This document shows positions 54,315 to 63,007 of a DNA stretch of 64,000 bases, piece after piece. Positions within the stretch are counted from its first letter, which is position 1. Every line of letters begins with the position of its first letter. This DNA comes from Acidobacteriota bacterium (GTDB lineage: Bacteria; Acidobacteriota; Terriglobia; Acidiferrales; UBA7541). The translations under genes were made by a program, and so were the position numbers. Where the stretch lies: NCBI GenBank assembly GCA_013289825.1, contig JABCZF010000005.1, positions 62,001 to 126,000 on the forward strand, in the 5' to 3' direction. A model generated the notes under the pieces. The model was not told the origin of the DNA. It saw only the letters and a program-made list of their open reading frames with translations, and did no database searches.

Positions 54315-55070
54315 CTACTCCTTCACCAGGTACAGCGCCCGCTCCAGCTCCAATTCCAGTTTCGCCCCCTTGGGCAGATCTAACTCGTGCCCGCGCCCAG
54401 TCTCCATCAGATACGCCGTAATCGCGCCCAGCGCCGCGCCCTCTGCAGCTTCCTTCTTGTCTTTGTCTTTGACGCCTTTAACCGCGCCCAGCGCCGCTCC
54501 CGCAGCCGCCGCTTGCGCCGCGTCTTGTTGCGTGCTGCTTCTTCCTTCGATTAGCCCTTCCTGGCCGGCCTGGTTCTTTACACTGTGGTCGCCGGGCACG
54601 CTCACGACTTCCGCTACGATCGGCAAACGCCCGAACCTGGTTTGAATCTCGTCAAACGTCAGCCAAAGTCTCGCGCGGCCCGCCGTGCCTGCCGATTCCA
54701 CGTGACTCACGTGGCCCTCGATTTCCGCACCCGATGGCAGGTAGATCCCATTTCCCGCTTCGAGCGGCTCTAGCGTCTTCACTTTGAATTTTGTTTTTTC
54801 CGGCGTGCCCTTGGTGCCCAGGTCATCTTCGAGCGCGACCAGAAACTTCGTCCCAGGCGCAACGCCATAAGTCTCCAGGGGCAAGCCATGGCGCTTGCCG
54901 TCCGCAGCCTTCGCTCCCTGGTCCTCGGCTTTGCCGAGGCGGTCCTCCGAGAGGACTGGTCTTTCTTGCAATGGTTGGGGTGGCTGGTCCGGAGCTGGCC
55001 CCTGCGCCGCGCACGCCAGGCCAAATCCCAGAGCCGCCGTCAGCGCTGCTGCCCAATGTTTGGTCACCAA
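54315..55070 (-). CDS. Secreted protein related to the product of 47913-48707
   Basis: The protein has 251 residues from a GTG (GGGAGG 8 nt upstream). The signal peptide is AAALTAALGFGLACAAQ, followed by a Pro/Gln-rich linker. The core (APGTKFLVALEDDLGTK, YLPSGAEIEGHVSHVESAG, ARLWLTFDEI) has the same order of elements as the 264-residue secreted protein, followed by an Ala/Gly zipper (AAAGAALGAVKGVK, AEGAALGAITAYL) and a closing LPKGAKLELELERAL. Function unknown; probably envelope-associated. It has its own promoter and terminator. Confidence 0.7.
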   Translation of the reverse strand: MVTKHWAAALTAALGFGLACAAQGPAPDQPPQPLQERPVLSEDRLGKAEDQGAKAADGKRHGLPLETYGVAPGTKFLVALEDDLGTKGTPEKTKFKVKTLEPLEAGNGIYLPSGAEIEGHVSHVESAGTAGRARLWLTFDEIQTRFGRLPIVAEVVSVPGDHSVKNQAGQEGLIEGRSSTQQDAAQAAAAGAALGAVKGVKDKDKKEAAEGAALGAITAYLMETGRGHELDLPKGAKLELELERALYLVKE

Positions 55071-55100
55071 GGTTGCCTCCCGGGTCGCATCTCAACTGCT

Positions 55101-55129
55101 CCAATATGCAGGCCGTTCGCCAATGTCAA
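55101..55129 (-). promoter_or_regulatory. Sigma-70 promoter of the secreted-protein gene
   Basis: On the minus strand TTGACA (55129-55124), a 17-bp spacer and TATTGG (55106-55101). The -35 is perfect, the -10 weak. The start codon is at 55070, giving a leader of about 25 nt. Confidence 0.55.
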
Positions 55130-55297
55130 TTTCGAGTACCCCGGCAAGTGGTTGAAAAAGCAGTCAGTTGAAAGTGGGGCCGGGCAGACTTCTGGGAGCT
55201 TCAGGCCAGGTGTCAGGAATTCGCGTCACCTCTGTGCCTGCTAACGCCGACACTCTAGCGACCGTGTCCAACACCCCGCAGGCGACCATTAGCGGGT

Positions 55298-55993
55298 TTA
55301 TTTTGCAAGGAACCGTTGAATGCGCCCGAGGACTTGCCCGTACATGGCCGACGTTACGCGCCCGGTCTGCGTGTTTTGCTGGCTGGGGTGATAAACCCCG
55401 AACAGGCGCGCACCCTCGCTCGGCAACTCCGCTTCAGCGCCATGTGCAAAAGGAAACGCCGCACGCGACAGAATTAACCCGCGCTGCTTAAGCACTTCCA
55501 GGTAGGCATCCCACGCGATTTTCCCTAGGGCCAGCACCGCGCGGGGCTGCAAAATCTCCATCTCCCGCACCAGGTAGCTTCGGCAGCTTGAGATTTCGGA
55601 GGGAAGTGGCTTGTTAGCAGGAGGCGCGCAACGAATGGTTGCCGCGACATAGGCATTCTGCAATTGGAGGCCATCGTCGCGTCGAACTGAAGTGGGCTGA
55701 TTCGCAAAGCCCGCTTTATAGAGAGCCGCGTAGAGAAAATCCCCCGAACGGTCTCCCGTGAAAACACGTCCCGTGCGATTCCCGCCGTGTGCGGCCGGCG
55801 CAAGTCCCAAAATCAACAGCTCTGCGCTTGGGTCGCCAAACCCCGGCACAGGCTTGCCCCAGTACGTCCAATCGCGAAACGCGCGCCGTTTCTCTCGCGC
55901 CACTTCTTCGCGGTACTCGACCAGGCGCGGGCACTTCCGGCAAACCACAATCTCCTCGTTCAGCGTACCTAGCAGCGCACTTTTCTTAGCCAT
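55298..55993 (-). CDS. Uracil-DNA glycosylase, family 5 (UDGb)-like, Fe-S enzyme
   Basis: The protein has 231 residues. Fe-S cluster ligands are Cys18 and Cys21 (VVCRKCPRLV) with two later cysteines (IRCAPP and SSCRSY). Active-site motif 1 is GLAPAAHGGNRTGRVFTGD, where Ala replaces the Asp/Asn of other families, as in UDGb. Motif 2 is HPSQQNTQTGR. The enzyme removes uracil and other deaminated bases from DNA. It starts 16 bp after the PEP-mutase-like gene and is probably co-transcribed with it. Confidence 0.88.
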   Translation of the reverse strand: MAKKSALLGTLNEEIVVCRKCPRLVEYREEVAREKRRAFRDWTYWGKPVPGFGDPSAELLILGLAPAAHGGNRTGRVFTGDRSGDFLYAALYKAGFANQPTSVRRDDGLQLQNAYVAATIRCAPPANKPLPSEISSCRSYLVREMEILQPRAVLALGKIAWDAYLEVLKQRGLILSRAAFPFAHGAEAELPSEGARLFGVYHPSQQNTQTGRVTSAMYGQVLGRIQRFLAK

Positions 55994-56009
55994 AATTCGA
56001 GGAAAACGG

Positions 56010-56858
56010 TTACGAGGGTCGGCCCGCCATCATGCGATTGAGCTCCGCATAAGGAACAGTCACTTGGTGCAGCGAATCGTAAGATCCGTGCGCCAGCCAA
56101 TCTTTCGCAACTCTCTTGAATGCCCCCATCGCCGCGCGCATCGCCGACGATCCCGCGCTCACGCGGGCCACTCCCATTTTTTCAAGCTCGTCTAGCGAAG
56201 GACAACCCTCTGAAGCCAGAATGTTTAGCGGCGCGCCAAGGGTCTTTACCAGTTTTTCAATGATTTCGCGATCCGCCAGGCCCGGCACGAACAAACAATC
56301 CGCTCCCGCCTCACGATAGGCGCGCAACCGTCCGACGGTCCGCTCAAACCGCGTGCTGGCAGGCCCGATGGGCATCAGATAAATATCCGTACGCGCGTTA
56401 ATCACCAGCGGCACACCCTGGGCCGCCGACGTCTCTCGAATCGCACGAATTTTCTCAACCTGCAAGCCCAGCTCTACGTGCGTGCTCTCGTCGTCTCCGG
56501 TCACGTCCTCAAAGTTCAGTCCTACAGCTCCGGCGGCCACCATGGCCAACGTGAACTCCGCGATCTCTTCCGGCGTCTTGCCGTAACCAGACTCCAAGTC
56601 CGCACTGACCGGAACGCTCACGGCACGCGTAATCCTCGCGACAGCGTCCAACATTTCGCCTCGAGAAATGCGCTGTCCATCGGGATAGCCGTGCGAGAAC
56701 GCCATGGCCGCGCTGCTCGTGGCCACCGCGGGATGACCGACTTCTTCCAGGATTCTTGCGCTGACCGCATCCCACGCGTTCGGCAGCGCCAATATCCGCG
56801 GCCCTTGGTGCAGCTTCCTGAACTTCTCGGCCTTTTCGGCTTGCGCTTTGATGTCCAT
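56010..56858 (-). CDS. Isocitrate lyase / PEP mutase family protein
   Basis: The protein has 282 residues of (beta/alpha)8 type. Signatures are LALPNAWDAVSARILEE at the start, SADLESGYGKTPEEIAEF (the Mg-binding D and E of the family) and VINARTDIYL. The isocitrate lyase active-site KKCGH is absent, so glyoxylate-cycle activity is unlikely. Members split C-C or P-C bonds of 2-hydroxy/oxo acids (oxaloacetate hydrolase, methylisocitrate lyase-like, phosphonopyruvate hydrolase). The substrate is undetermined. GGGAG precedes the ATG. Confidence 0.86.
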   Translation of the reverse strand: MDIKAQAEKAEKFRKLHQGPRILALPNAWDAVSARILEEVGHPAVATSSAAMAFSHGYPDGQRISRGEMLDAVARITRAVSVPVSADLESGYGKTPEEIAEFTLAMVAAGAVGLNFEDVTGDDESTHVELGLQVEKIRAIRETSAAQGVPLVINARTDIYLMPIGPASTRFERTVGRLRAYREAGADCLFVPGLADREIIEKLVKTLGAPLNILASEGCPSLDELEKMGVARVSAGSSAMRAAMGAFKRVAKDWLAHGSYDSLHQVTVPYAELNRMMAGRPS

Positions 56859-57057
56859 TCGAATTCTCCCGCGGAACCCTTCGCGAAACGAGGTCTGGCT
56901 TTCCGCCCGCCGCTTAGGGTAGGTATTGGCCTCTCAAGACGAAACATCCAATTTGGACAGCTGTTTCCAGCGCAAAACAATTTCGCCGCTCGCTGACCCG
57001 CCACGAAAGCTGTCGATCAGCCGACAACCGCCAAATGTCTCCTATCGATTCTCTTCC

Positions 57058-57840
57058 TCATTGCAAAAGCGCAAGCACCTCATCGTGGATCTTCCCATTC
57101 GTGCTCACCATATTTCCGCTGTAAATCGAGCGTTTTCCGTCCACGTCCGTTGACCGTCCTCCAGCTTCTTCCACAATCAGCCCCAGCGGAGCCAAATCCC
57201 ACGGCTTCGAATGCAAATCCAGCGCCGCCTCGGTCGATCCCTCGGCCACCAGCATGTGCTGCCAGAATCCGCCGAGCGAGCGCCCGTGCCGGGCGGCATC
57301 CAGAAGTCGCCTCATCTTTTCAATCTTTTCGCGATTCTTATTCTGGCCAGTGCCGCCTGTAAAGGCCATTCCAGCGTTCAACTTTTCGACCTTCGAAACG
57401 TGAATTCTCCGCGCGTTCCTCCAGGCGCCTTCGCCCCGATACGCCCACCAGCGCACGCCCAGCGCCGGCGCGCTTGCCATCCCCGCTACGATCTCTCCAT
57501 CGCGCTCGATTCCCAGCAACGTGCCAAATGTCGCGATCCCGCGCGAAAATTCCTCGGTCCCGTCAATGGGATCAATAATCAGGCGAGCCCGGCCCGTCGT
57601 TGCCGGAGCTTTGGCATTCCCGCCGCCTGCCTCTTCGCCCAAAACGTCCATCGCTAACCCGCTAGCCGCCACTTTGGCCCGCGCCATCTCTTCCACACTG
57701 CGGTCAGCCTGAGTCACCGCCGAGCCGTCATCTTTCCTGTGAATGCGAATTTCCTCTGCTCGGAAAAACCGCATGGCAATCCCATCCGCTTCCTTGGCAA
57801 GCTCCTCGAGCAACAACCCATACTCTTCTCGGTATCCCAT
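57058..57840 (-). CDS. hisN: Inositol monophosphatase-family phosphatase, probably histidinol-phosphatase
   Basis: The protein has 260 residues from the ATG at 57840 (GGGAG 5 nt upstream). Metal ligands are Glu70 (GEEAGG), Asp90 and Asp93 (IDPIDGTEEF) and the C-terminal Asp in KPWDLAP. The segment FGTLLGIERDGEIVAG...APALGVRWWAYRGEGAW is the HisN version of the fold rather than SuhB. It would remove phosphate from histidinol phosphate. It diverges from trpC across 141 bp, an amino-acid-biosynthesis setting that supports the call. Confidence 0.82.
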   Translation of the reverse strand: MGYREEYGLLLEELAKEADGIAMRFFRAEEIRIHRKDDGSAVTQADRSVEEMARAKVAASGLAMDVLGEEAGGGNAKAPATTGRARLIIDPIDGTEEFSRGIATFGTLLGIERDGEIVAGMASAPALGVRWWAYRGEGAWRNARRIHVSKVEKLNAGMAFTGGTGQNKNREKIEKMRRLLDAARHGRSLGGFWQHMLVAEGSTEAALDLHSKPWDLAPLGLIVEEAGGRSTDVDGKRSIYSGNMVSTNGKIHDEVLALLQ

Positions 57841-57944
57841 TCCTTCTCCCGTTGAACAAACATTCTCCTGGAAGGTTCTAATGACTCTGTGCCGGAAACG
57901 TCCAACCTTCAACTTTGAAACTTTCCGCTTCCGTCGCTCCCCAA

Positions 57945-57973
57945 TTGACACTACTACCTTCCGCCTCTAGCAT
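57945..57973 (+). promoter_or_regulatory. Sigma-70 promoter of the trp/aro operon, leaderless
   Basis: TTGACA (57945-57950), 17-bp spacer, TAGCAT (57968-57973). The -10 ends 8 nt before the trpC ATG, so the mRNA would start at or within a few bases of the start codon, leaving no room for an attenuator or trp leader peptide. Confidence 0.65.
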
Positions 57974-57981
57974 ACAAAGCA

Positions 57982-58800
57982 ATGGCTATGAGCGCCCATG
58001 CTGACAGCGGCACGGTCCTTGAGCGGATCCTCTATGCTCGCCGTCTGGAGGTCGACCACCGCAAACGCGTCCTTCCGGAGGCGGCCTTGCGCTATGGCGT
58101 CAATGCCGCTACTCCTGTTCGGGATTTTCCCTCCGCGCTCACCAGCAACGCGCTTAACATTATCGCAGAGCTAAAACCCGCCTCGCCTTCAAAAGGAATT
58201 CTCCGCGATCCGTTCCACCCGGTCGAGCTGGCACGCACCTTGGAAGCGGCGGGAGCCGCCGTGCTCTCCGTCCTTACCGAAGGAGAATTTTTTCGCGGCT
58301 CGCTGAAAAATCTCCGCGACGCGCGCCAGGCCGTAAAACTCCCCGTCTTTCGCAAGGACTTCATCTTCGATACCTGGCAAGTCTGGGAAACGCGCGCGAA
58401 CGACGCAGACAGTTTCCTGCTGATCGTCGCTGCTCTCGACGATGAACTCCTTAGGGAGCTCATCGCTCTCGGCCGCCAGGTCGGTATGGAACCACTCGTG
58501 GAAGTGCACACCGCCGCCGAACTCGACCGCGCTCTCGCCGCCGAAGCCCGCATCATCGGAGTCAACAATCGCGACCTGAAAACTCTGGACCTGCGCGTCG
58601 CAACGTCTTTCGAGCTGATCGAGCGTATTCCCGACACGTGCATCGCCGTCAGCGAATCCGGCCTCCGCACGCACGACGATCTCACCAAACTTCGCAACGC
58701 CGGCTTTGATGCTTTCCTGATCGGCGAAAGTCTCATGCTCTCGCCCGATCCCGCGGCCGCTCTCGGAGCTTTTCTCGGCCGCTCCGCGCTTCCGGCATAG
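57982..58800 (+). CDS. trpC: Indole-3-glycerol phosphate synthase
   Basis: The protein has 272 residues. It closes the indole ring of CdRP with loss of CO2. Barrel signatures are IIAELKPASPSKG (catalytic Lys and substrate phosphate loop), VLTEGEFFRGS, PVFRKDFIFD (catalytic Lys), EPLVEVHTAAEL, IGVNNRDLKTL and AVSESGLRTHDD. The length is normal for a free-standing TrpC. The first ATG is followed two codons later by another; with a leaderless message either could serve. The next gene starts after 6 bp. Confidence 0.95.
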   Translation: MAMSAHADSGTVLERILYARRLEVDHRKRVLPEAALRYGVNAATPVRDFPSALTSNALNIIAELKPASPSKGILRDPFHPVELARTLEAAGAAVLSVLTEGEFFRGSLKNLRDARQAVKLPVFRKDFIFDTWQVWETRANDADSFLLIVAALDDELLRELIALGRQVGMEPLVEVHTAAELDRALAAEARIIGVNNRDLKTLDLRVATSFELIERIPDTCIAVSESGLRTHDDLTKLRNAGFDAFLIGESLMLSPDPAAALGAFLGRSALPA

Positions 58801-58806
58801 GACCAC

Positions 58807-59469
58807 ATGATCCTCGTCAAAATCTGCGGCATCACCAATTGGCCGGACGCTGTGGCCGCCTGCGACGCGGGCGCCAACCTGCTCGGCTTCAATTTCTACG
58901 AGAAAAGCCTTCGCCGCGTTTCCACTGTTGAGGCTGCCACCATACGCGCGAAACTCCCTCCGGGCGTCCAGGCCGTCGGTCTTTTTGTGAACGCCAAGCC
59001 CGCGGAAATCAATTCGCTCCACGCTTTTGTGCGCTTCAACGCCGCTCAGCTCCACGGTGACGAGACTCCCGGCATCGTTTCCGAAGTGACGCTCACGCTT
59101 CCGGTCATCAAAGCTTTTCGCGTGGCAGCCGATTTTCCGCTAGGATCCCTCGACAAATATCACGACGCTTTTGCTTTTCTGCTGGATGGCCGAAGAGCGG
59201 GCCAATTTGGCGGCACGGGAGTCAGCGCCGATTGGAATGTCGCCCGGCGCGCCGTCGCCGCACACCGTATCTTTTTAGCGGGTGGTCTTGTGCCGGCAAA
59301 TGTCGGTGCCGCGATTCGTTCTGTTCGCCCCTATGCGGTTGACGTGGCAAGCGGCGTCGAATCAAAGCCCGGCAAAAAGGATCATACGCGAATGAAGGAA
59401 TTTATCGACGAAGTCCGCCGTACCGAACAGCAGTTGGAAGCGCCACAAACAGGACGACTCGCGCCATGA
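58807..59469 (+). CDS. trpF: Phosphoribosylanthranilate isomerase
   Basis: The protein has 220 residues. Cys7 in KICGI is the catalytic base; the general acid Asp is in FLLDGRR. Other signatures are [19 protein letters not shown] and QLHGDE, with the phosphate loop [14 protein letters not shown]. It performs the Amadori rearrangement before TrpC. Its stop overlaps the trpB start by 4 nt. A C-terminal tail of about 20 polar residues extends beyond the usual barrel. Confidence 0.94.
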   Translation: MILVKICGITNWPDAVAACDAGANLLGFNFYEKSLRRVSTVEAATIRAKLPPGVQAVGLFVNAKPAEINSLHAFVRFNAAQLHGDETPGIVSEVTLTLPVIKAFRVAADFPLGSLDKYHDAFAFLLDGRRAGQFGGTGVSADWNVARRAVAAHRIFLAGGLVPANVGAAIRSVRPYAVDVASGVESKPGKKDHTRMKEFIDEVRRTEQQLEAPQTGRLAP

Positions 59470-60677
59470 GTTCAACTCTTCACTCGGCAACATTCGCTCC
59501 CGGACGTTTCGGCCCCTACGGCGGACGCTACGTTCCTGAGACGCTGGTGGTGCCGCTTTTCGAACTCGAACGCGCCTACGAAGCCGCGAAAACCGACGCG
59601 CGCTTTCAAACTGAATTCGCCGATCTCCTGAAAAATTTCGCAGGCCGCCCGACACCTCTGCAATTTGCGTCGCGTCTCACCGCCCACCTGGGCGGCCCGC
59701 GCATTTACCTCAAGCGCGAAGACCTGCTCCACACCGGCGCGCACAAAATCAACAACGCCATCGGCCAGGGCCTGCTCGCTGTGAAAATGGGCAAGCCGCG
59801 CATCGTTGCGGAAACCGGCGCAGGGCAGCACGGGGTCGCCTCCGCCTCGGTTGCCGCGCATCTCGGCCTCGAGTGCGTGGTCTACATGGGCACGGAAGAC
59901 ATGGCGCGCCAAGCGCTAAACGTCTCGCGCATGCGCATGCTCGGCGCGCAAGTTGTCGGCGTCGATTCCGGCAGCCGCACCTTGAAAGACGCCATCAACG
60001 AAGCCATGCGGGACTGGGTGACTAACGTCCGCAACACCCACTATCTGCTCGGTTCCGTCCTCGGGGCGCATCCCTATCCCACGATGGTCCGCGATTTTCA
60101 GTCCGTCATAGGACGCGAAGCCCGCGAACAGGTTCTCGCCGCCGAAAAACGCCTGCCGACGCATCTTTTCGCCTGCGTCGGGGGCGGTTCTAACGCCATC
60201 GGTCTCTTCCACCAGTTTCTCGGCGACCTCTCCGTTAAAATGGTCGGCATCGAAGCCGGCGGCCGCGGCGGCCAGCTCGGCGAACACGCCGCGCGCCTCG
60301 CCTCCGCGCAAGGATTTACCGGCGCGCGTCCCGGCGTACTGCAAGGCACCTACACTTATATTTTGCAAACCGAAGACGGCCAAATCGCCACTACGCATTC
60401 CATCTCCGCCGGCCTCGACTATCCCGCCATCGGCCCTGAGCACGCCTGGCTCGCCGATCAAGGCCGCGCCGAGTACGCCGCCGTCTCCGATTCCGCCGCG
60501 CTCGACGCCGCGCGCCTGCTCTCGCGTACCGAAGGCATCATCCCCGCGCTGGAGTCAGCCCACGCTATCGCCGGGCTAATCGAGCGTCTGCCGCGCCTCT
60601 CCGCCAACGACCTGGTCATCCTCAACCTCTCCGGGCGCGGCGACAAAGACATGGACACCTATTCGCGCCTGCTCTAA
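59466..60677 (+). CDS. trpB: Tryptophan synthase beta subunit
   Basis: The protein has 403 residues. The PLP lysine is Lys94 in [18 protein letters not shown] and the phosphate-cradling [12 protein letters not shown] are intact, as are [10 protein letters not shown] and the C-terminal SGRGDKDM. It makes tryptophan from indole and serine in a complex with TrpA, whose gene follows after 16 bp. It belongs to the common TrpB1 type. Confidence 0.97.
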   Translation: MSSTLHSATFAPGRFGPYGGRYVPETLVVPLFELERAYEAAKTDARFQTEFADLLKNFAGRPTPLQFASRLTAHLGGPRIYLKREDLLHTGAHKINNAIGQGLLAVKMGKPRIVAETGAGQHGVASASVAAHLGLECVVYMGTEDMARQALNVSRMRMLGAQVVGVDSGSRTLKDAINEAMRDWVTNVRNTHYLLGSVLGAHPYPTMVRDFQSVIGREAREQVLAAEKRLPTHLFACVGGGSNAIGLFHQFLGDLSVKMVGIEAGGRGGQLGEHAARLASAQGFTGARPGVLQGTYTYILQTEDGQIATTHSISAGLDYPAIGPEHAWLADQGRAEYAAVSDSAALDAARLLSRTEGIIPALESAHAIAGLIERLPRLSANDLVILNLSGRGDKDMDTYSRLL

Positions 60678-60693
60678 TCTTTCTTGAAAAACA

Positions 60694-61560
60694 ATGCCCT
60701 TGGCGACCTCCAACTCGACGCGCATCTCCAAACGGTTCGCCGCGCTCCGCGAATCCGGGGAACTCGGCATCGTCGCCTACATCACTGCAGGCGACCCGAC
60801 GCTAGATGCCACGCATAAATTCGTTCTGGCCCTCGCCGATGCCGGCGCCGATGTCATAGAACTTGGCATTCCCTTCAGCGATCCCCTCGCTGACGGCCCC
60901 ACGATTCAGCGCGCCTCCGAGCGTGCTCTGAAAGCCGGCACAACGCTCGCCCAAGTCATCCATTTGGTCCGCGAAATCCGCAAATCCAGCGAAGTTCCCA
61001 TGGTGCTCTTCAGCTACTACAATCCCGTCCTGCAACTGGGCCTCGAAAAGTTTGCTTCCAGCGCCGCAACGGCCGGCGCCGACGGCGTCCTAATCACCGA
61101 CCTCACTCCCGAAGAATCGCACGACTATCGCCAGGTTCTAGCCGCGCATCATCTCGACACGATTTTTCTCGGCGCTCCCACCTCCACCGATGATCGCCTG
61201 GCCAAAATCGCCACCGCTTCCTCGGGTTTTCTCTACCTCATCTCGCGCACCGGTGTCACCGGCGCGAAAGACGCCCTCCCCGATGATCTCCCCGCTCTGC
61301 TGCGCCGGGCCCGTAGTGTCACGCAACTTCCCATCGCCGTCGGTTTCGGCATCTCGCTCCCCGGCCACGTCTCCGTTCTCGGCGGCCTCGCCGATGCCGC
61401 CGTCATAGGCTCCGCCCTGGTCTCCGAAATTGAAAAAGCCACCGCCGCAAATCCCACACCCGCAGGCATTGACGCGGCCGCCACGGGCCTCGCCGCTCGC
61501 ATTCGTTCCCTAAAAGAAGCCGCTCGCCACGGCCTCTCCCGCCGTGAGGTCGCTCCATGA
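60694..61560 (+). CDS. trpA: Tryptophan synthase alpha subunit
   Basis: The protein has 288 residues. The catalytic pair is Glu56 (VIELGIP) and Asp67 (PLADGPTIQ). YITAGDPTLD, FSYYNPVLQ and VGFGISLPGHV are typical. It releases indole from indole-3-glycerol phosphate and passes it to TrpB. The stop overlaps the chorismate mutase start by 4 nt. Confidence 0.96.
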   Translation: MPLATSNSTRISKRFAALRESGELGIVAYITAGDPTLDATHKFVLALADAGADVIELGIPFSDPLADGPTIQRASERALKAGTTLAQVIHLVREIRKSSEVPMVLFSYYNPVLQLGLEKFASSAATAGADGVLITDLTPEESHDYRQVLAAHHLDTIFLGAPTSTDDRLAKIATASSGFLYLISRTGVTGAKDALPDDLPALLRRARSVTQLPIAVGFGISLPGHVSVLGGLADAAVIGSALVSEIEKATAANPTPAGIDAAATGLAARIRSLKEAARHGLSRREVAP

Positions 61561-61862
61561 ATCTCGGCGACTGGCGCCGCCGCATCGACGAAATCGACAA
61601 AGAGCTTGTCGAGCTTCTCAACGAACGTTCCCGCTGCGCCCTGGAGATCGGCAAGCTGAAACAAGCCGCCAACATTCCGCTCTATCAACCGGACCGGGAG
61701 AACGAAGTCCTAGCGAACGCCGAACGCACCAACCCCGGCCCGCTCACGGACGCGGCCATCCGCCGCCTTTTCGAACGCATCATCGACGAAGCCCGCGCCG
61801 CCGAACGCGACGCCATGCACCCGGAGCGTGCCGCTGTGAAGCGACCGAAAGAAGGGAACTAA
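61557..61862 (+). CDS. Chorismate mutase (AroQ class)
   Basis: This 101-residue, all-helical protein has the AroQ pattern: WRRRIDEIDKELVELLNERSRCALEIGKLK with the active-site Arg and Lys, YQPDRENEVL, and a helical end. It converts chorismate to prephenate. It is free-standing, not fused to prephenate dehydratase or dehydrogenase. Its overlap with trpA couples the tryptophan branch to the Phe/Tyr branch that follows. Confidence 0.92.
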   Translation: MNLGDWRRRIDEIDKELVELLNERSRCALEIGKLKQAANIPLYQPDRENEVLANAERTNPGPLTDAAIRRLFERIIDEARAAERDAMHPERAAVKRPKEGN

Positions 61863-61909
61863 CGGAACACTCGCGAAGTCTTATTCGTTAAGGTTATTTC
61901 GTTTTTCTA

Positions 61910-61934
61910 GTAGGAGCCGGGCTTTTAGCCCGGC
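61910..61934. repeat. REP-like palindromic element (GTAGGAGC type)
   Basis: GTAGGAGC leads into GCCGGGC/GCCCGGC (61916-61922 with 61928-61934, loop TTTTA). It shares the eight-base lead with the copy at 30306 and sits in the only sizable gap of the aromatic operon. Confidence 0.6.
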
Positions 61935-61984
61935 ATCTTTGTCGCGTAGAATGCGCTCGAATCGAAAGGGAATCAGAAACTCCT

Positions 61985-63004
61985 ATGGTCATCGTAATGC
62001 AAGAAGGCGCCAACGACGCCCAAATCCAGCACGTCATCGACCGCCTGGTCGCCGCAGGCTTTAACGTTCACCGCTCGACAGGCGAATCCCACACCGTCCT
62101 GGGCGCCGTCGGCGTCCATCGCGATTTCGACCACCGGGACTTCGAGCTCCTCGAAGGCGTGCGCGAAGTCATGCGTATCACGCAGCCTTTCAAGCTGGCC
62201 AGCCGCCAGTTCAAGCCCGAAGGCACTATCGTCGATCTGGGCCGCGGCGTCCGCATCGGCGGCAATGAAGTTGTAGTCGCCGCAGGCCCCTGCTCCGTCG
62301 AATCGCGCGAACAGATTCTTTCCATCGCGGAAAGCGTCGCCAAAGCCGGCGCAAGAATCCTTCGTGCTGGCGCCTTCAAACCGCGCACCTCACCCTACGC
62401 CTTTCAAGGCCTCGGCGAAGAAGGCCTTAAGCTCATGCGCGAAGCCGCCGACAAATACTACCTTTTCACCGTCAGCGAAGTCATGGACCTTTCGCAGATT
62501 AAAATGATGTCCGAATACGTCGACATCTTCCAGGTGGGCGCCCGCAACATGCAGAATTACTACCTCCTGCGAGCCCTGGGCGAAATCCGCAAACCAGTCC
62601 TACTCAAACGCGGCATGTCCGCCACCATGGAAGAGCTTCTCCTAAGCGCCGAATACATTCTCGCCGGCGGCAACTACAACGTCATTCTCTGCGAACGCGG
62701 CATCCGTACCTTTGAGACCTACACGCGCAACACCCTGGACATCGCGGCCATACCCGTAATCAAAAAACTTTCGCACCTTCCGATGCTGGCTGATCCTTCT
62801 CACGGGACCGGCCGCCGCGACAAAGTTCCTCCTATGGCCCGCGCCGCGGTCGCCGCCGGGGCCGACGGCTTACTCATCGAAGTGCACAACGATCCCGATC
62901 ACGCGCTCTCCGATGGAGCTCAATCGCTCGAGCCCGAAGCCTTTACCCAGCTCATGGCCGAACTCCGTATCATCGCCCCAGCCATCGGCCGCCGCATGGC
63001 CTGA
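61985..63004 (+). CDS. aroF: 3-deoxy-7-phosphoheptulonate synthase, type I-beta with regulatory N-terminal domain
   Basis: The protein has 339 residues. Residues 1-70 form a ferredoxin-like domain ([20 protein letters not shown]) as in Thermotoga DAHP synthase, where it mediates Tyr/Phe feedback. The barrel has [63 protein letters not shown] and [17 protein letters not shown], including the metal ligands Cys, His, Glu and Asp. It catalyses the first step of the shikimate pathway from PEP and erythrose 4-phosphate. Confidence 0.96.
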   Translation: MVIVMQEGANDAQIQHVIDRLVAAGFNVHRSTGESHTVLGAVGVHRDFDHRDFELLEGVREVMRITQPFKLASRQFKPEGTIVDLGRGVRIGGNEVVVAAGPCSVESREQILSIAESVAKAGARILRAGAFKPRTSPYAFQGLGEEGLKLMREAADKYYLFTVSEVMDLSQIKMMSEYVDIFQVGARNMQNYYLLRALGEIRKPVLLKRGMSATMEELLLSAEYILAGGNYNVILCERGIRTFETYTRNTLDIAAIPVIKKLSHLPMLADPSHGTGRRDKVPPMARAAVAAGADGLLIEVHNDPDHALSDGAQSLEPEAFTQLMAELRIIAPAIGRRMA

Positions 63005-63007
63005 TTC

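Noticed and set aside
57841..57981. A trp leader peptide or attenuator before trpC
   Set aside because: The promoter lies 8 nt from the start codon, so there is no leader, and no Trp-rich short frame is seen.
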